A stretch of 64,000 nucleotides of DNA from Anaerolineales bacterium (lineage in GTDB: Bacteria > Chloroflexota > Anaerolineae > 4572-78 > J111): assembly GCA_020634855.1 (NCBI GenBank), contig JACKAU010000008.1:124001-188000 (forward strand), read 5' to 3'. The notes beneath the pieces were generated by a model that saw nothing but the letters and a program-made list of their open reading frames with translations, searched no databases and was not told the origin of the DNA. The position numbers and the translations under genes were made by a program. Shown here one piece after another: positions 1 through 8,692 of the stretch (positions within the stretch are counted from its first letter, which is position 1; every line of letters starts with the position of its first letter).

Positions 1-754
1 CCTCTAGCAACCCGGCGGCCAACAGTGTGGCAATGGCTTCTTCGGTCGCGGCCTCTTCGATCATGCCGGCGATGATGAGCGTCCGCACGGCCTCGGCCAC
101 AGCGGCAGTTTTGACAAGCTCGGCCGTCACCACGGTCTCGACGGCCTCTTCGATGGCGGCTTCCTTAACGGCTTCGGCTTCCGCCACCGTCACCAGCGCA
201 TCCAGAATGGCCGCGCCTTTGACCGCGTGAGCCATTTCAATGGCGGCTTCAGCTTCGGCCACCGCCTGAATCTCGCGGCCGACCATCATAATGACTTGCG
301 GAGTTAAGAACCCTTGAGCTACCATCCGCCCGCCGGCGTCCTGCAAGGCATCCCTGAAATCGATGGCCCAGACATGCTCAACCAGCAGCACCGCCGCGGC
401 CTGGCCGGGTTCAATTTGATCGGCCAGCGTCTCGATATCGCCCATGGTCAAGCCATATTCGGCTTCAGCCATCGCCAGCGATTCGGCGGCAGCCTCACCT
501 TCGGGTGTAGCGCCGCCGTCCAGCCCCAGCAGGGTGGTCAAAACATCGCCCATTTCCCGTTCTTCCTCTGCCGTCAGTTGAGAATCTTGATAGCTCATGA
601 TGTTGCCCTGCTCATCTTTCATCACAAAGAGCAAGTCGAGCACTCTGACGACGCCCCGCGTCCGCAAATCATTCAGCTCTTTGATGATGTCACCCTTGAA
701 ACGATCGGTGCGTTCAAAAGCAAAGGCTATTAATTGAATTGGACCGATTTCCAC
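1..754 (-). CDS. DUF6325-like protein, 3' end cut by window edge
   Basis: The reading frame is open from a GTG at 754 to the left edge (about 251 residues visible, no stop reached). An AAGGAG ribosome site lies 7 bases before the GTG. Residues 1-150 resemble the DUF6325 family and the gene at 7119-7553: an opening E-I-G-P-I-Q segment, a V-L-D-L-L-F-V-M-K-D segment, and E-H-V-W-A-I-D-F-R at about 125. After that the protein becomes an unusual Ala/Glu-rich helical stretch (V-A-E-A-E-A-A repeats) that the shorter paralogue lacks. Members are small soluble proteins of unknown function. Function is not known; the family call is from recognition of the N-terminal pattern. Confidence 0.7.
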   Translation of the reverse strand, partial: MEIGPIQLIAFAFERTDRFKGDIIKELNDLRTRGVVRVLDLLFVMKDEQGNIMSYQDSQLTAEEEREMGDVLTTLLGLDGGATPEGEAAAESLAMAEAEYGLTMGDIETLADQIEPGQAAAVLLVEHVWAIDFRDALQDAGGRMVAQGFLTPQVIMMVGREIQAVAEAEAAIEMAHAVKGAAILDALVTVAEAEAVKEAAIEEAVETVVTAELVKTAAVAEAVRTLIIAGMIEEAATEEAIATLLAAGLLE

Positions 755-807
755 AATATTGTCTCCTTAGCTAGCGACCCCTGGGGGCCAAATAACGATT
801 AGAAAGA

Positions 808-2460
808 TTAAAGTTTGCCCGATTTTTCGATGGCCCGCAGCAGGCGAATCGACAGGACAAACGCGATAACAAAACCAACAATACCGAATACGGAAATATC
901 TCTGAAGGTCGGCGGTACGGCGGCGGTCAGCACAATGGCTGAGCCGACCAGCAGCGCGGCCACAACAACGCCATAAATCAAGCGATTGGCCGTGCGATCC
1001 AGACCGACGATATCGAGCTTGATTTCAAGCTGGCCCTGGCGAATCTTGTCGAGGGTTTGATTGAGGTCACGCGGCAGCGCCAAGATCAAGCGCTCCCAGC
1101 TTCGCAGTGACCGAGTCAGCCGGCGCAGGATAACCTCCGGAGCATAGCGCCGCGCTACGATTTTGGTGATATGGGGGCGCATCAATTCCTGTAAGTTGAA
1201 ATCGGGGTCGAGAAGCTGGCCCGTGCCTTCCAGCAGCGAAATAGTTTTGAGCAGCATAATGACGTTGGCCGGAGGAATAATGTGGAACCGATAGATGGCC
1301 CCAAGCATGGTGTTAATCATCCCGGAAAAGCTGGTCTGGCTGATGGGTAAATCCAGATAGTCGCCGAGAAAATCGTTGACCTCCACCTCAAAGGCCTGCC
1401 GCTCAAAATTAGGTGGAACCGCGCACAACTCCAGCAGCGTGTCAACAATCCCTTCGACATCTTTGCTGGTGAGCGATATGACCAAATCTTCCATTAGGGC
1501 GCGGGTTCGGTCATCGACGCGGCCCACCATGCCGCAATCCAGCAACCCGATCCGCCCGTCCGGCAAGGCCAATAAATTGCCGGGATGGGGATCAGCATGG
1601 AAGAAGCCGTCGCGGAAGATCATCTCGATCCACAAGTTGGCCCCGTTGGTGGCCAACAGCTTGGCATCGAGGGGGGACTCGGCCATAGCGGCAATTTGGT
1701 GGGCGGTGTACCCCTCCAGCCGCTCCATGGTCAGCACCCGTCTGGCCGACCGCTCGTCATACGGCTGGGGTATTTTAACGGTCGGATCATCCTGGAAATT
1801 TCGAATGAACTGGTTGAGGTTGTGGGCCTCATACTTTAAATCTAACTCTCGGCGTAACTGACGCTGAAACTCCATCACCAGCGCCCGGGGTTGAAAGCCC
1901 AGGTGAGGTCCGTACCGCTCGGCGATGTCCGCCAGGTAGACCATTAACTCCAGATCGCGCTGCGTCTTTTCGATGATGCCCGCATGCTGGACTTTAACCA
2001 CGACATCGGTTCCGTCCGGTAAAGTGGCTTGATGAACCTGGCCGATTGAGGCTGAGCCGAGCGGCTTGAAGTTAAATTCGGCGAAGAGCGTCGTCACCGG
2101 CTGCTTAAGTTCCGCTTCGAGGGTGGCTCTAACTACCTCCGGTGGGTCTGCCGGCGTAGCGGACTGGAGCTTGGCGAGTTCATCGGCCAGCCTGGGGCCA
2201 ACCAAATCGGGCCGGGCGCTGAGCATCTGGCCCAATTTAATGTAGGTTGTGCCGAGTTCAAGCATCGCCAAACGAACTCGCTCTTCCCAGGTGTAGTTGG
2301 ATAGCAGTTCGCCGTCGGGTTGGGTGAACCATTGTCTGAGCCAATCCGGGGCGTCGGCCTTGATCCAGTCGGCCAGGCCATATTTCGCCAGAACCCGGCT
2401 AACCTCGCCGACGCGTTTGGCTTGTCCTTTGGTATCGGCCAAGGCCGTGAGTTTCATCAT
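808..2460 (-). CDS. AarF/UbiB-type ABC1 atypical kinase
   Basis: A 550-residue ABC1-family atypical protein kinase-like protein. Seen: the family KxGQ motif (K-L-G-Q at 75-78), the Ala/Ser-rich nucleotide loop G-S-A-S-I-G-Q-V-H at 135-143, the lysine in V-V-V-K-V-Q near 156, the catalytic loop F-H-A-D-P-H-P-G-N at 287-295 and D-C-G-M-V-G (DFG-like) near 308. Two hydrophobic helices at about 500-545 anchor the C-terminus, as in UbiB. Family members support quinone biosynthesis or lipid export and have ATPase activity; the substrate here is not known. It lies 57 bp after the SPFH gene, in the same direction. Confidence 0.92.
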   Translation of the reverse strand: MMKLTALADTKGQAKRVGEVSRVLAKYGLADWIKADAPDWLRQWFTQPDGELLSNYTWEERVRLAMLELGTTYIKLGQMLSARPDLVGPRLADELAKLQSATPADPPEVVRATLEAELKQPVTTLFAEFNFKPLGSASIGQVHQATLPDGTDVVVKVQHAGIIEKTQRDLELMVYLADIAERYGPHLGFQPRALVMEFQRQLRRELDLKYEAHNLNQFIRNFQDDPTVKIPQPYDERSARRVLTMERLEGYTAHQIAAMAESPLDAKLLATNGANLWIEMIFRDGFFHADPHPGNLLALPDGRIGLLDCGMVGRVDDRTRALMEDLVISLTSKDVEGIVDTLLELCAVPPNFERQAFEVEVNDFLGDYLDLPISQTSFSGMINTMLGAIYRFHIIPPANVIMLLKTISLLEGTGQLLDPDFNLQELMRPHITKIVARRYAPEVILRRLTRSLRSWERLILALPRDLNQTLDKIRQGQLEIKLDIVGLDRTANRLIYGVVVAALLVGSAIVLTAAVPPTFRDISVFGIVGFVIAFVLSIRLLRAIEKSGKL

Positions 2461-2486
2461 TGTGGATGATTTCTTTTTAACCGCTT

Positions 2487-2506
2487 AAAAAGGTGACCGT
2501 CACTTT
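2487..2506. repeat. Palindrome of the GGTGACnGTCAC family
   Basis: A near-perfect palindrome, AAAAGGTGACCGTCACTTTT, between the ABC1 kinase and the SPFH gene. The same core occurs twice, as an inverted pair, at 35225-35308. Confidence 0.7.
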
Positions 2507-2517
2507 TCGTGCTATGC

Positions 2518-3741
2518 TTATCCGTTGGCCGACGAGGCCAGTGAATCGGCTCCGCTGCCGTCAAACATCGCGCCGTCGTCTTCCAAGTCTACGGCGCCAT
2601 CGCTAATAAAGTCACGCATCAGCAGGGCGCGGACGAGGGCGTCGGTGTTGCCCATTTGGACCACGGCGCGCGGATTAGCGGCCAACGAGCGGGCGACGTT
2701 TAACTGCTCACCTTGCCACTCCCAGCGCACGGCTAGCGGGAAGTCGCGCAGCCGCTTCTCTAATTTGGCCAAACGCATCTCTTCGGTGGCCGCTTCCAGT
2801 TCCTCGACGCGCCGGCGGGCTTCGGCCTGTTGGATGCCAATTTGCAAGGCTTCCAGCTCCTGCTCAACTTGAGAAATGACTTTTTGACGGGCCAGTGCCG
2901 CTTCGTCCAACTGGCGGCGCAGCGCCAACGCCTGCTTTTCCGCCTGTTCGGCCTGCTGTAAAACAGCCAGTTTCTGGGCTTCTTGCGACTGCATAAATTC
3001 TTCCGGCGGCTGGGCGTAGATGATGTTGACCTTCATAATCGTCACGCCGTAGGGTTCGACATCCTGGCTAAGGTTTTCGCGGAACTCGGTTAAATCCTTG
3101 CGAACCAGATCATTGATCTGATCGGACATAATTTGGCGAACCATGGCCCGGAAGCCATCTTGACAGGAGGCCTGAAAGACCATGTCAAAATCATCGGCGG
3201 AGATGTTGTAGACAAAGCGGTAGGCGTCGGTGATGGCGAAAGTGATCAGGGTGTTGAGGTTGGCGCGAACATTATCCTGGGTTGGGGCATCGACGACCGG
3301 GACGGTGAAGGGAATCTCCCGGCGCGTGACTAAATGGGTGACCACGACCCACGGTAAGACAAAGTGCATACCGCTGCCAATGGTCCGCGTATACTTGCCG
3401 CCCTGAGCCAGCAAAGCGTGGACCCCTTCGGGAATTCGGACGCGGAAGGCGCTAAAGAAGGCCAGGACAAGCAGTAGTATAGCAATAACAACCGACAGAG
3501 GAAAGAGCCAGTACAGGTCGATAAACGTGCTACTTAGCCAGGCTGCGATCACCAGCCCGACGGCCACCAGGGCCAGTTCGGATCGGATACGCAGCAGCCG
3601 CTCGGGGATGACGACAATGGGAATGCGCCCATCGGCATCTTTCACCGAGAAGGCTCTGGCCGCTTCTTCCAGCGGTACGTGAACTTGGGTCAATTGTTGG
3701 TAATCTTCTTCGGCAATCGCCGGCTCTTGCTCATTAGCCAT
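2518..3741 (-). CDS. SPFH/Band 7 (prohibitin-like) membrane protein
   Basis: A 407-residue membrane-anchored SPFH protein. Two hydrophobic helices lie at about 55-72 and 76-95, followed by an SPFH domain at about 98-260 (F-R-V-R-I-P-E-G-V-H-A-L start, G-S-G-M-H-F-V-L-P-W motif). A long Glu/Gln/Ala-rich coiled coil (about 255-335) follows. SPFH proteins form membrane microdomain rings that scaffold proteases or other membrane proteins. The C-terminal 50 residues are acidic and Ser/Gly rich. The position between an ABC1 kinase and an AI-2E transporter suggests a membrane-maintenance group, which is inference. Confidence 0.85.
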   Translation of the reverse strand: MANEQEPAIAEEDYQQLTQVHVPLEEAARAFSVKDADGRIPIVVIPERLLRIRSELALVAVGLVIAAWLSSTFIDLYWLFPLSVVIAILLLVLAFFSAFRVRIPEGVHALLAQGGKYTRTIGSGMHFVLPWVVVTHLVTRREIPFTVPVVDAPTQDNVRANLNTLITFAITDAYRFVYNISADDFDMVFQASCQDGFRAMVRQIMSDQINDLVRKDLTEFRENLSQDVEPYGVTIMKVNIIYAQPPEEFMQSQEAQKLAVLQQAEQAEKQALALRRQLDEAALARQKVISQVEQELEALQIGIQQAEARRRVEELEAATEEMRLAKLEKRLRDFPLAVRWEWQGEQLNVARSLAANPRAVVQMGNTDALVRALLMRDFISDGAVDLEDDGAMFDGSGADSLASSANG

Positions 3742-3839
3742 CGCAATTCATCCTTTATCTGATTGTAACTAATTAGGTGGTTGGCGCTTAATCGCAGTAA
3801 AAGCGCCGGTCGGTCACCTATCCTTACAAATACACTTGA

Positions 3840-5168
3840 TTAAACCTGATCAGTTTGTTGGCTGGGGCGTACGCTACGCCGGGGGGGGGTGGTGAACCTA
3901 AAACGCCGCCGCGCCTGAGCTGCTTTGGTCGTCGGACTGGCCGCGACGGAGAGGGGGTCGCCGGGCAGCAGACCCGCCGGCCGTGGTGGATCATCGAAGC
4001 GGCCGTACACGTAGCGAAACAGATCGCGCACAACGGCCGTGACCGGGGCCGCCAGCAGGACCCACCAGAACCCAAACTGGCTGAGGCCGACGATGATCAA
4101 AATCAAGACGGCCGGATGCAGGTCGATGATGTTTTTTTCAACTCTTGAGGCGACAAAATTGGCCACCAGCCACTGCACCAGAATGTACATAATGATAATC
4201 AAAATCGTGGCTTGCCACGAAATTGAATAGGCGATGATGATGGCCGGGATCACCCCCAAGAAGGGACCAATCGAGGGAATGAGTTGGGTCAAGCCGGCCG
4301 TGATGGCCAGCAGCAGTTGGAGCCGCAAATTACCGGGTCGTGCCAGGAGCCGGACCAAGAATTCCAGCCCGCCGTACACCAGCACAGCAGTCACAATTCC
4401 CATCAGCAGTTGACCGCGAATAAAGCGACCAAAGGCCCGATCAAAAATACGCAGCACGGCCCAAAAATCGAGGCGCAGCCAATCGGGCAGCAGCCGATCA
4501 ATGGCCGGCGAGGCTTTACGTCCCTCTGTTAAAACGGTCAACAACCAAGCCGGAACCACCAGAAATCCCAGGATAAAGCTGACCGTGTTAAACAGAGCCA
4601 GCAGCGTGGTAATTGTAAGATTAATCAACTCATTAACGTAATCGTCCATATTGTCGCGGACACGAGTGGTCATGCGGTCGTAGGCATTGTTAATTACGTC
4701 CTGCACCGGCTCGGGCAACGTGACAATATAATCATCGATTTGCTCCTGGTACGTTTGGACATCGGTGATGGTGGGTAAACTCGAATAAACAAAATAGACT
4801 TGATCAATCAATACGGGGATTAGCATCGACAGGAAGAGGCCCAAAGCACCAAGGAACAGGCCCAGAGTTAATAAGACGGCTACAATACGAGGCATCACCC
4901 GGTCGAGCCAATTGACTACAGGCAACGCCACATAGGCAATTATCCCACCGACAATGAACGGGATTAACGATATGCGGGTGGCCCAGATAAGCCAGCCGAT
5001 ACCGATCAGCGCCCCCGTTACGAGGACAAGCCGCATCAGGCTCGACGGCGTCACACTACGAACGCGCCGACCTGCCGCTTGCCAGGCCTGACCGGCGTGT
5101 TCTATCACCGGATCATGGACAACCTGCTCCGGGAGATTTTCAAGCGACGATGATGTATTTTCTGCCAT
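3840..5168 (-). CDS. AI-2E family transporter (first of two)
   Basis: A 442-residue polytopic membrane protein of the AI-2E/PerM-like exporter family. There are about seven to eight hydrophobic helices, a soluble stretch at about 140-185 between early helices, and the late conserved region I-P-S-I-G-P-F-L-G-V-I-P near 300. The last 50 residues are hydrophilic, proline and arginine rich, and probably cytoplasmic. Members have been linked to export of autoinducer-2 or to Na+/H+ exchange; the substrate cannot be told from sequence. A second member sits at 26213-27304. Confidence 0.87.
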   Translation of the reverse strand: MAENTSSSLENLPEQVVHDPVIEHAGQAWQAAGRRVRSVTPSSLMRLVLVTGALIGIGWLIWATRISLIPFIVGGIIAYVALPVVNWLDRVMPRIVAVLLTLGLFLGALGLFLSMLIPVLIDQVYFVYSSLPTITDVQTYQEQIDDYIVTLPEPVQDVINNAYDRMTTRVRDNMDDYVNELINLTITTLLALFNTVSFILGFLVVPAWLLTVLTEGRKASPAIDRLLPDWLRLDFWAVLRIFDRAFGRFIRGQLLMGIVTAVLVYGGLEFLVRLLARPGNLRLQLLLAITAGLTQLIPSIGPFLGVIPAIIIAYSISWQATILIIIMYILVQWLVANFVASRVEKNIIDLHPAVLILIIVGLSQFGFWWVLLAAPVTAVVRDLFRYVYGRFDDPPRPAGLLPGDPLSVAASPTTKAAQARRRFRFTTPPRRSVRPSQQTDQV

Positions 5169-5328
5169 TGAAGTGAACCCTTAATTGCGACGAACGCATC
5201 ATTTATACCCACATACATCCGCCAACATACAATGGAGGCTGCGCAGTTGGTCTACCTACGCAGCCTCATCAAAACTATGAATTAGGATCGAGCAACCACA
5301 TCTTGCCGTATACCGGCCTGAAGTAGAA

Positions 5329-5820
5329 TTAGGCCTCTTCCGAAAAGACTTCGCGCAGCTTATCTTCTTGTTCTTTAGACAGGTTGGTGGCGATGACCTC
5401 AAACTTGTAATTTTTCAGCGCATCAGCCACTCGGTCCACCACAGCGCCACTGGTCATCAAGAACAACGCGGAGTCGCCTTCGTGGACTTGGTCACGGACT
5501 GATTTAATGAAGTTGTCATCAATCCCCACATCGGCAAAGGAGCCGGTTATGGCCCCCATGGCCGCGCCTATCGCCAGGCCAAAGAGGGGGATGAGGAAAA
5601 TCAAGCCGAACAGCATACCCCAAAACGCGCCGGAGAGCGCTCCGGCCGCGGCCATGTTGGTTAACTGTCGAGTTTTGGGTTTTTTCTTGCCTTCCGGCCA
5701 GCTCACAATGGCGGCGTCGTGCAGGGTAATTAAATGCTGTTTTTGTAAATCGCTGATAACGCCGAGAACCTGCTCCGCGCCGGTCGGCGTGCCAAACTTT
5801 AGGACGGTTAATGTTGTCAT
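5329..5820 (-). CDS. DUF1269 family protein (paralogue 1)
   Basis: A 163-residue protein whose start has a good AAGGAG site 7 bases upstream. It has a soluble alpha/beta N-terminal part and a central glycine-rich hydrophobic hairpin at about 58-95 (G-A-F-W-G-M-L-F-G-L-I-F and G-A-A-M-G-A). A second soluble part ends in a Glu-rich tail. This is the layout of DUF1269, a family of unknown function often found near stress genes. It is closely similar to the 162-residue protein at 23739-24227, so the window holds a diverged duplicate pair. Confidence 0.85.
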   Translation of the reverse strand: MTTLTVLKFGTPTGAEQVLGVISDLQKQHLITLHDAAIVSWPEGKKKPKTRQLTNMAAAGALSGAFWGMLFGLIFLIPLFGLAIGAAMGAITGSFADVGIDDNFIKSVRDQVHEGDSALFLMTSGAVVDRVADALKNYKFEVIATNLSKEQEDKLREVFSEEA

Positions 5821-5925
5821 TACTTGCTCCTTGTGTATTTATAATGAAATACGTTTATTGAATATCAAGTTTACCAATCATATACCTCAATTGCGGAGTA
5901 GGGAGTAGGAGTAGGGAGTAAAAAC

Positions 5926-6192
5926 TCACGCTTCATCACCTTCAATCGAGAGACATTCGACGGACAGCAACGGTAAGCCAAAGGTATATAACCCGTTGAG
6001 CACACCTAATAGGGCCGCCTGATCGATGAGAGGGCCGGTTAGGGTCGTGACTTGTTGTCCGGTGGATTGGGCCGTGCAATCAATTTTCAATCCAGCCAAG
6101 TAGTCAGACCAGTGGGTGTCAAGGCAACCTTGAATGCAGATCCGATAGATAGCCGACGTATCCAGCCTGAGTTTTCGCCGGTGAAGTTTCAT
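5926..6192 (-). CDS. Small hypothetical protein (88 aa)
   Basis: Read from the ATG at 6192, which has an AAGGGG site 5 bases upstream; an in-frame alternative nine codons earlier lacks one. The product starts M-K-L-H-R-R-K-L-R-L and contains a C-I-Q-G-C-L segment and a Leu/Val-rich C-terminal half ending in acidic residues. It is probably soluble. I recognise no family. A TACTCC direct-repeat site lies about 105 bp upstream (6297-6314). Confidence 0.55.
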   Translation of the reverse strand: MKLHRRKLRLDTSAIYRICIQGCLDTHWSDYLAGLKIDCTAQSTGQQVTTLTGPLIDQAALLGVLNGLYTFGLPLLSVECLSIEGDEA

Positions 6193-6296
6193 AACAACCC
6201 CTTTGCCAGTGTAATACACGGATCATGCCGCGATAGAACTTCCCTCTACGTATTATGCAGTATATATTTATTTGTCGATTAAGACAGGATGCAAAA

Positions 6297-6314
6297 GGTA
6301 GTAATCATGGAGTA
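6297..6314 (-). promoter_or_regulatory. TACTCC direct-repeat site A
   Basis: On the minus strand this reads TACTCCATGATTACTACC: two TACTcC-like half-sites 11 bases apart, upstream of the small gene at 5926-6192. Related sites occur at 12312, 17325, 21909 and 44958. Calling it a regulator-binding site is inference. Confidence 0.4.
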
Positions 6315-6474
6315 TTTTGAAGATATCTGGGGGGTAATGCCACGCCGACCGGTGTTTGTGGAACGATACACCTCTAAATATACCTAATGGGTAGTGGCGG
6401 GCATAGCCCTTCACTACCCGAAATTTTCACCGTCGTTGCTATCACGTGTTTCTGTCGGTCTTCTCGTATAAAAT

Positions 6475-6514
6475 AATATTCGTAGGACAAACTTAAGTTT
6501 GTCCTACGAATATT
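6475..6514. repeat. Perfect 40-bp palindrome
   Basis: Both arms match exactly around the centre AAACTTAAGTTT; outer bases are AATATT on both sides. A one-mismatch 30-bp version lies at 28404-28433. On transcription it would form a 20-bp stem. It is probably a dispersed repeat or a bidirectional terminator. Confidence 0.85.
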
Positions 6515-6602
6515 TTCATTGTTGCTAAGGTCTGGAGGAGCAAAGTAAACTTTGATCTTCGCTGGAACACTTCCTATATTCGGGCGCCAGATGGCGACTC
6601 AG

Positions 6603-7037
6603 TTAAATGCCCAGGATTTGCCGCTTCTTAGCCTGAAACTCTTCTTCGGTGAGCAAGCCTTGATCTTTCATCGCCGACAGTTTTTGGATTTTGATGAGTT
6701 GTTCGTCGAAACTATCGCCGGCCGGTTCGGCCGGGGCCGGCAACGCTTGCTGTTGAGCGGCTTGGGCCGCCAGCGCCTGCTGTTGCGCCGCAAGTTCGGC
6801 GGCTTGTTGGGCCTGAAGCTCGGCCATGTACTGCTGCTCCATGGCGGCTTGTTGCTGGTCGGCGGCCTGCTGCGAACCACCACCACCACCACCACCGCTC
6901 ATCATCCCACTCACGGCTCGGTGGGTGGCGGTGGCTGTACCGGTAATCACCGCTGTGCGGGCCATCGTACCTACTAGCCCTGGACGACCACCACGGGTAA
7001 CCACTACAGGACCTCGTCGTCTTCTTCCAATTGGCAT
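6603..7037 (-). CDS. SHOCT-domain protein
   Basis: Start taken at the ATG at 7037, with AGGAG 8 bases upstream; a GTG at 7046 overlaps that ribosome site. The product is about 144 residues: a basic N-terminus (R-R-R-R-G-P), a Gly-rich linker with seven glycines in a row, a Gln/Ala-rich helical middle, and a C-terminal SHOCT motif at about 115-144 (L-I-K-I-Q-K-L-S-A-M-K-D-Q-G-L-L-T-E-E-E-F with K-K-R-Q-I-L). SHOCT is a short two-helix module found at protein ends, thought to mediate oligomer or membrane contacts. The specific role is unknown. Confidence 0.85.
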   Translation of the reverse strand: MPIGRRRRGPVVVTRGGRPGLVGTMARTAVITGTATATHRAVSGMMSGGGGGGGSQQAADQQQAAMEQQYMAELQAQQAAELAAQQQALAAQAAQQQALPAPAEPAGDSFDEQLIKIQKLSAMKDQGLLTEEEFQAKKRQILGI

Positions 7038-7118
7038 GATATCCACTCCTGTTCTTTTGATCTATTCGTTAATTGATTGGTTTTATTTAGCCGTTTTACC
7101 TAAACCCTAAATAGAATT

Positions 7119-7553
7119 TTATTCTAACTCGGATTGACCATACGCGTCTAGAAGTTCCATAATGGCGGCCAGGGGGATGTGACCATTCGCCACCAATTTT
7201 CCATTGGCGCGCACTACAGTCTCGCGCAACTCGATCGCCCATAAATGCTCAAAAAGTATTACCGCGGCCGAACTGTTCGGCTCCAGGGCTTGAGCGAATA
7301 GCGCCACATCCTCATCCCCCACCAGACCGCTGACCATTTCGACCAACGGGTCAAATTGATCGCCAACGATATCCTCCAGATTCTCAAGCTCAATTATGGT
7401 GATGCTGTCATCTTCATCTTTACGAATGAAGACCAGGTCAATAATGCGGATAATACCCTTGTCGACCACATCCTTGAGCGCCGGGATGATCTCGCCTTTA
7501 AAGTGATTACCCTCAAACGAGATGACAACATACTCGACGGGTCCTTTGATCAT
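7119..7553 (-). CDS. DUF6325 family protein
   Basis: Start taken at the ATG at 7553, which follows AGGAGG by 6 bases; the longer in-frame reading to 7646 has no such site. The 144-residue product follows the DUF6325 pattern: I-K-G-P-V-E-Y-V-V at the start, F-K-G-E-I-I-P-A-L, then I-I-R-I-I-D-L-V-F-I-R-K-D near 40, and an E-P-N-S-S-A-A-V-I-L-F-E-H-L-W-A segment near 100. It is soluble and of unknown function. It shares this layout with the larger protein at the left edge of the window. Confidence 0.8.
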   Translation of the reverse strand: MIKGPVEYVVISFEGNHFKGEIIPALKDVVDKGIIRIIDLVFIRKDEDDSITIIELENLEDIVGDQFDPLVEMVSGLVGDEDVALFAQALEPNSSAAVILFEHLWAIELRETVVRANGKLVANGHIPLAAIMELLDAYGQSELE

Positions 7554-7852
7554 GAATAGCCTCCTATGGCTTGGAATATTATTGGATTTTATAGAGTTTA
7601 TAGAGTCAGGGAGTTTTATTGAGTTAGTCAACCGCTGGTTAGCCACATTTTAGGTCAAATGCAGCCCTTTCTTGATCTGACCCCCATAAACTCACCTATA
7701 TTATAAAAGCTCCTCGTCATTTGCGCTATTGACACGCTCTGATCAAGGAGCATTGCAGTTTTGGGGCGAGTTTCAAGTCTAGCATCCCAGACCTATCTCG
7801 GCTTTTTCGCGGCATCCCAACGCATCACCGATCTGGCCAGGGCTGGCGGGCG

Positions 7853-8209
7853 TTAGTCCGGTAGAATCCAGCTTAAGATCGTGCTGATAATACTAATGAT
7901 GATGGCCGCGATAAAGGCGGTGAAGAAACTGGCGAACAGTCCGCCTTCCAGACTTAAAGCGCCGCTGAACCAGACCACTAACATTAACATCAGGGCATTG
8001 ATGACCAGGGTAAATAATCCCAGCGTTAAGATATTGATGGGTAGGGTCAACAATTTGACGATGGGCCGGATAAGGGCATTGACCAGCCCAAAGATGATGG
8101 CCACGATGATGAGATTAAAGATACCGCCGGCAAAACTGAACCCGGACAGCAGCAGAGTGGTTAGCCAGATGGCAACCGCATTGATTAAAATACGCAGTAA
8201 AAGTTTCAT
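7853..8209 (-). CDS. Phage holin family 4 superfamily-like membrane protein
   Basis: A 118-residue, four-helix membrane protein of the PF04020 (mycobacterial four-TM holin-like) type. Helices are at about 5-25, 30-50, 55-78 and 90-116, with the conserved N-A-L-I-R-P-I-V-K-L-L-T-L-P-I-N-I-L-T-L-G segment between helices two and three. AAAGGAG sits 5 bases before the ATG. These proteins are chromosomal in many bacteria, and the holin name comes from a distant similarity, so lysis should not be assumed. Confidence 0.88.
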   Translation of the reverse strand: MKLLLRILINAVAIWLTTLLLSGFSFAGGIFNLIIVAIIFGLVNALIRPIVKLLTLPINILTLGLFTLVINALMLMLVVWFSGALSLEGGLFASFFTAFIAAIIISIISTILSWILPD

Positions 8210-8237
8210 TTTGCTCCTTTGAAATCTAAATTAAAAT

Positions 8238-8540
8238 CTAAATATGTAAGCGATAACCGACCCCACGCACGGTGATGATGCGTCGAGGGCGGGATGGGTT
8301 GGACTCGACTTTGCGTCGTAGCCAGCGAATATGCACATCCAGGGTGCGGGTGTCCTCTAAGTAATCGGTTTGCCAGACCTCGTGCATTATTGTCGCCCGG
8401 CTGACAGTCTGATTGGGATAACGCAGCAGCGTGGCCATAAGTCGCGCTTCCATAGGCGACAAGTCAATAGGCTCTGCATTACCGTTAAGATAAAGCGTAC
8501 GATCAATTAATTTGAGCGATGGCATTGGGTTTTGATCCAT
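8238..8540 (-). CDS. Stand-alone OmpR/PhoB-type winged-helix DNA-binding protein
   Basis: A 100-residue protein consisting almost only of a Trans_reg_C winged helix: L-S-P-M-E-A-R-L-M-A-T-L-L at about 27-39, R-A-T-I-M-H-E-V-W near 48-56, R-T-L-D-V-H-I-R-W-L-R-R-K-V-E near 64-78, and the closing I-I-T-V-R-G-V-G-Y-R-L. No receiver domain is present and no upstream frame supplies one, so it is not a normal two-component response regulator. Its target is unknown; proteins of this fold bind direct repeats with 10-11 bp spacing, like the TACTCC sites in this window. Confidence 0.88.
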   Translation of the reverse strand: MDQNPMPSLKLIDRTLYLNGNAEPIDLSPMEARLMATLLRYPNQTVSRATIMHEVWQTDYLEDTRTLDVHIRWLRRKVESNPSRPRRIITVRGVGYRLHI

Positions 8541-8561
8541 CCAACAACTACCTCTAAAAAT

Positions 8562-8632
8562 AGGAATTAAGGGTTGGGAATTAGGAATCAGGGAAAGCCT
8601 AATACCCCATACCTGATTCCTAATTCCTAATT
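8562..8632. repeat. Imperfect inverted repeat between two genes
   Basis: Arms AATTAGGAATCAGG (8579-8592) and CCTGATTCCTAATT (8612-8625) pair exactly. It lies between the orphan winged-helix gene and the MscS-like gene, both minus strand, so it may act as a terminator of the latter. Confidence 0.6.
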
Positions 8633-8692
8633 TTCATTCTCGGTGCTATTTTCACCAGAGACTATCATACTCCCTTTACATGAGCTATAAAT

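Larger units (their letters stand above)
6193..6602. other. 410-bp intergenic stretch with repeats
   Basis: No convincing gene. It holds the upstream site at 6297-6314, the 40-bp palindrome at 6475-6514 and a short CAAAGTAAACTTTG palindrome near 6543 that recurs near 22141. Confidence 0.6.

Noticed and set aside
314..733. Plus-strand open frame of 139 codons
   Set aside because: It is antisense to the continuous minus-strand DUF6325-like gene (1-754), which has a ribosome site and a recognisable family pattern.
7853..8209. Phage lysis module suggested by the holin-like family name
   Set aside because: No endolysin or other phage gene is nearby; the family is commonly chromosomal and unrelated to phage in function.
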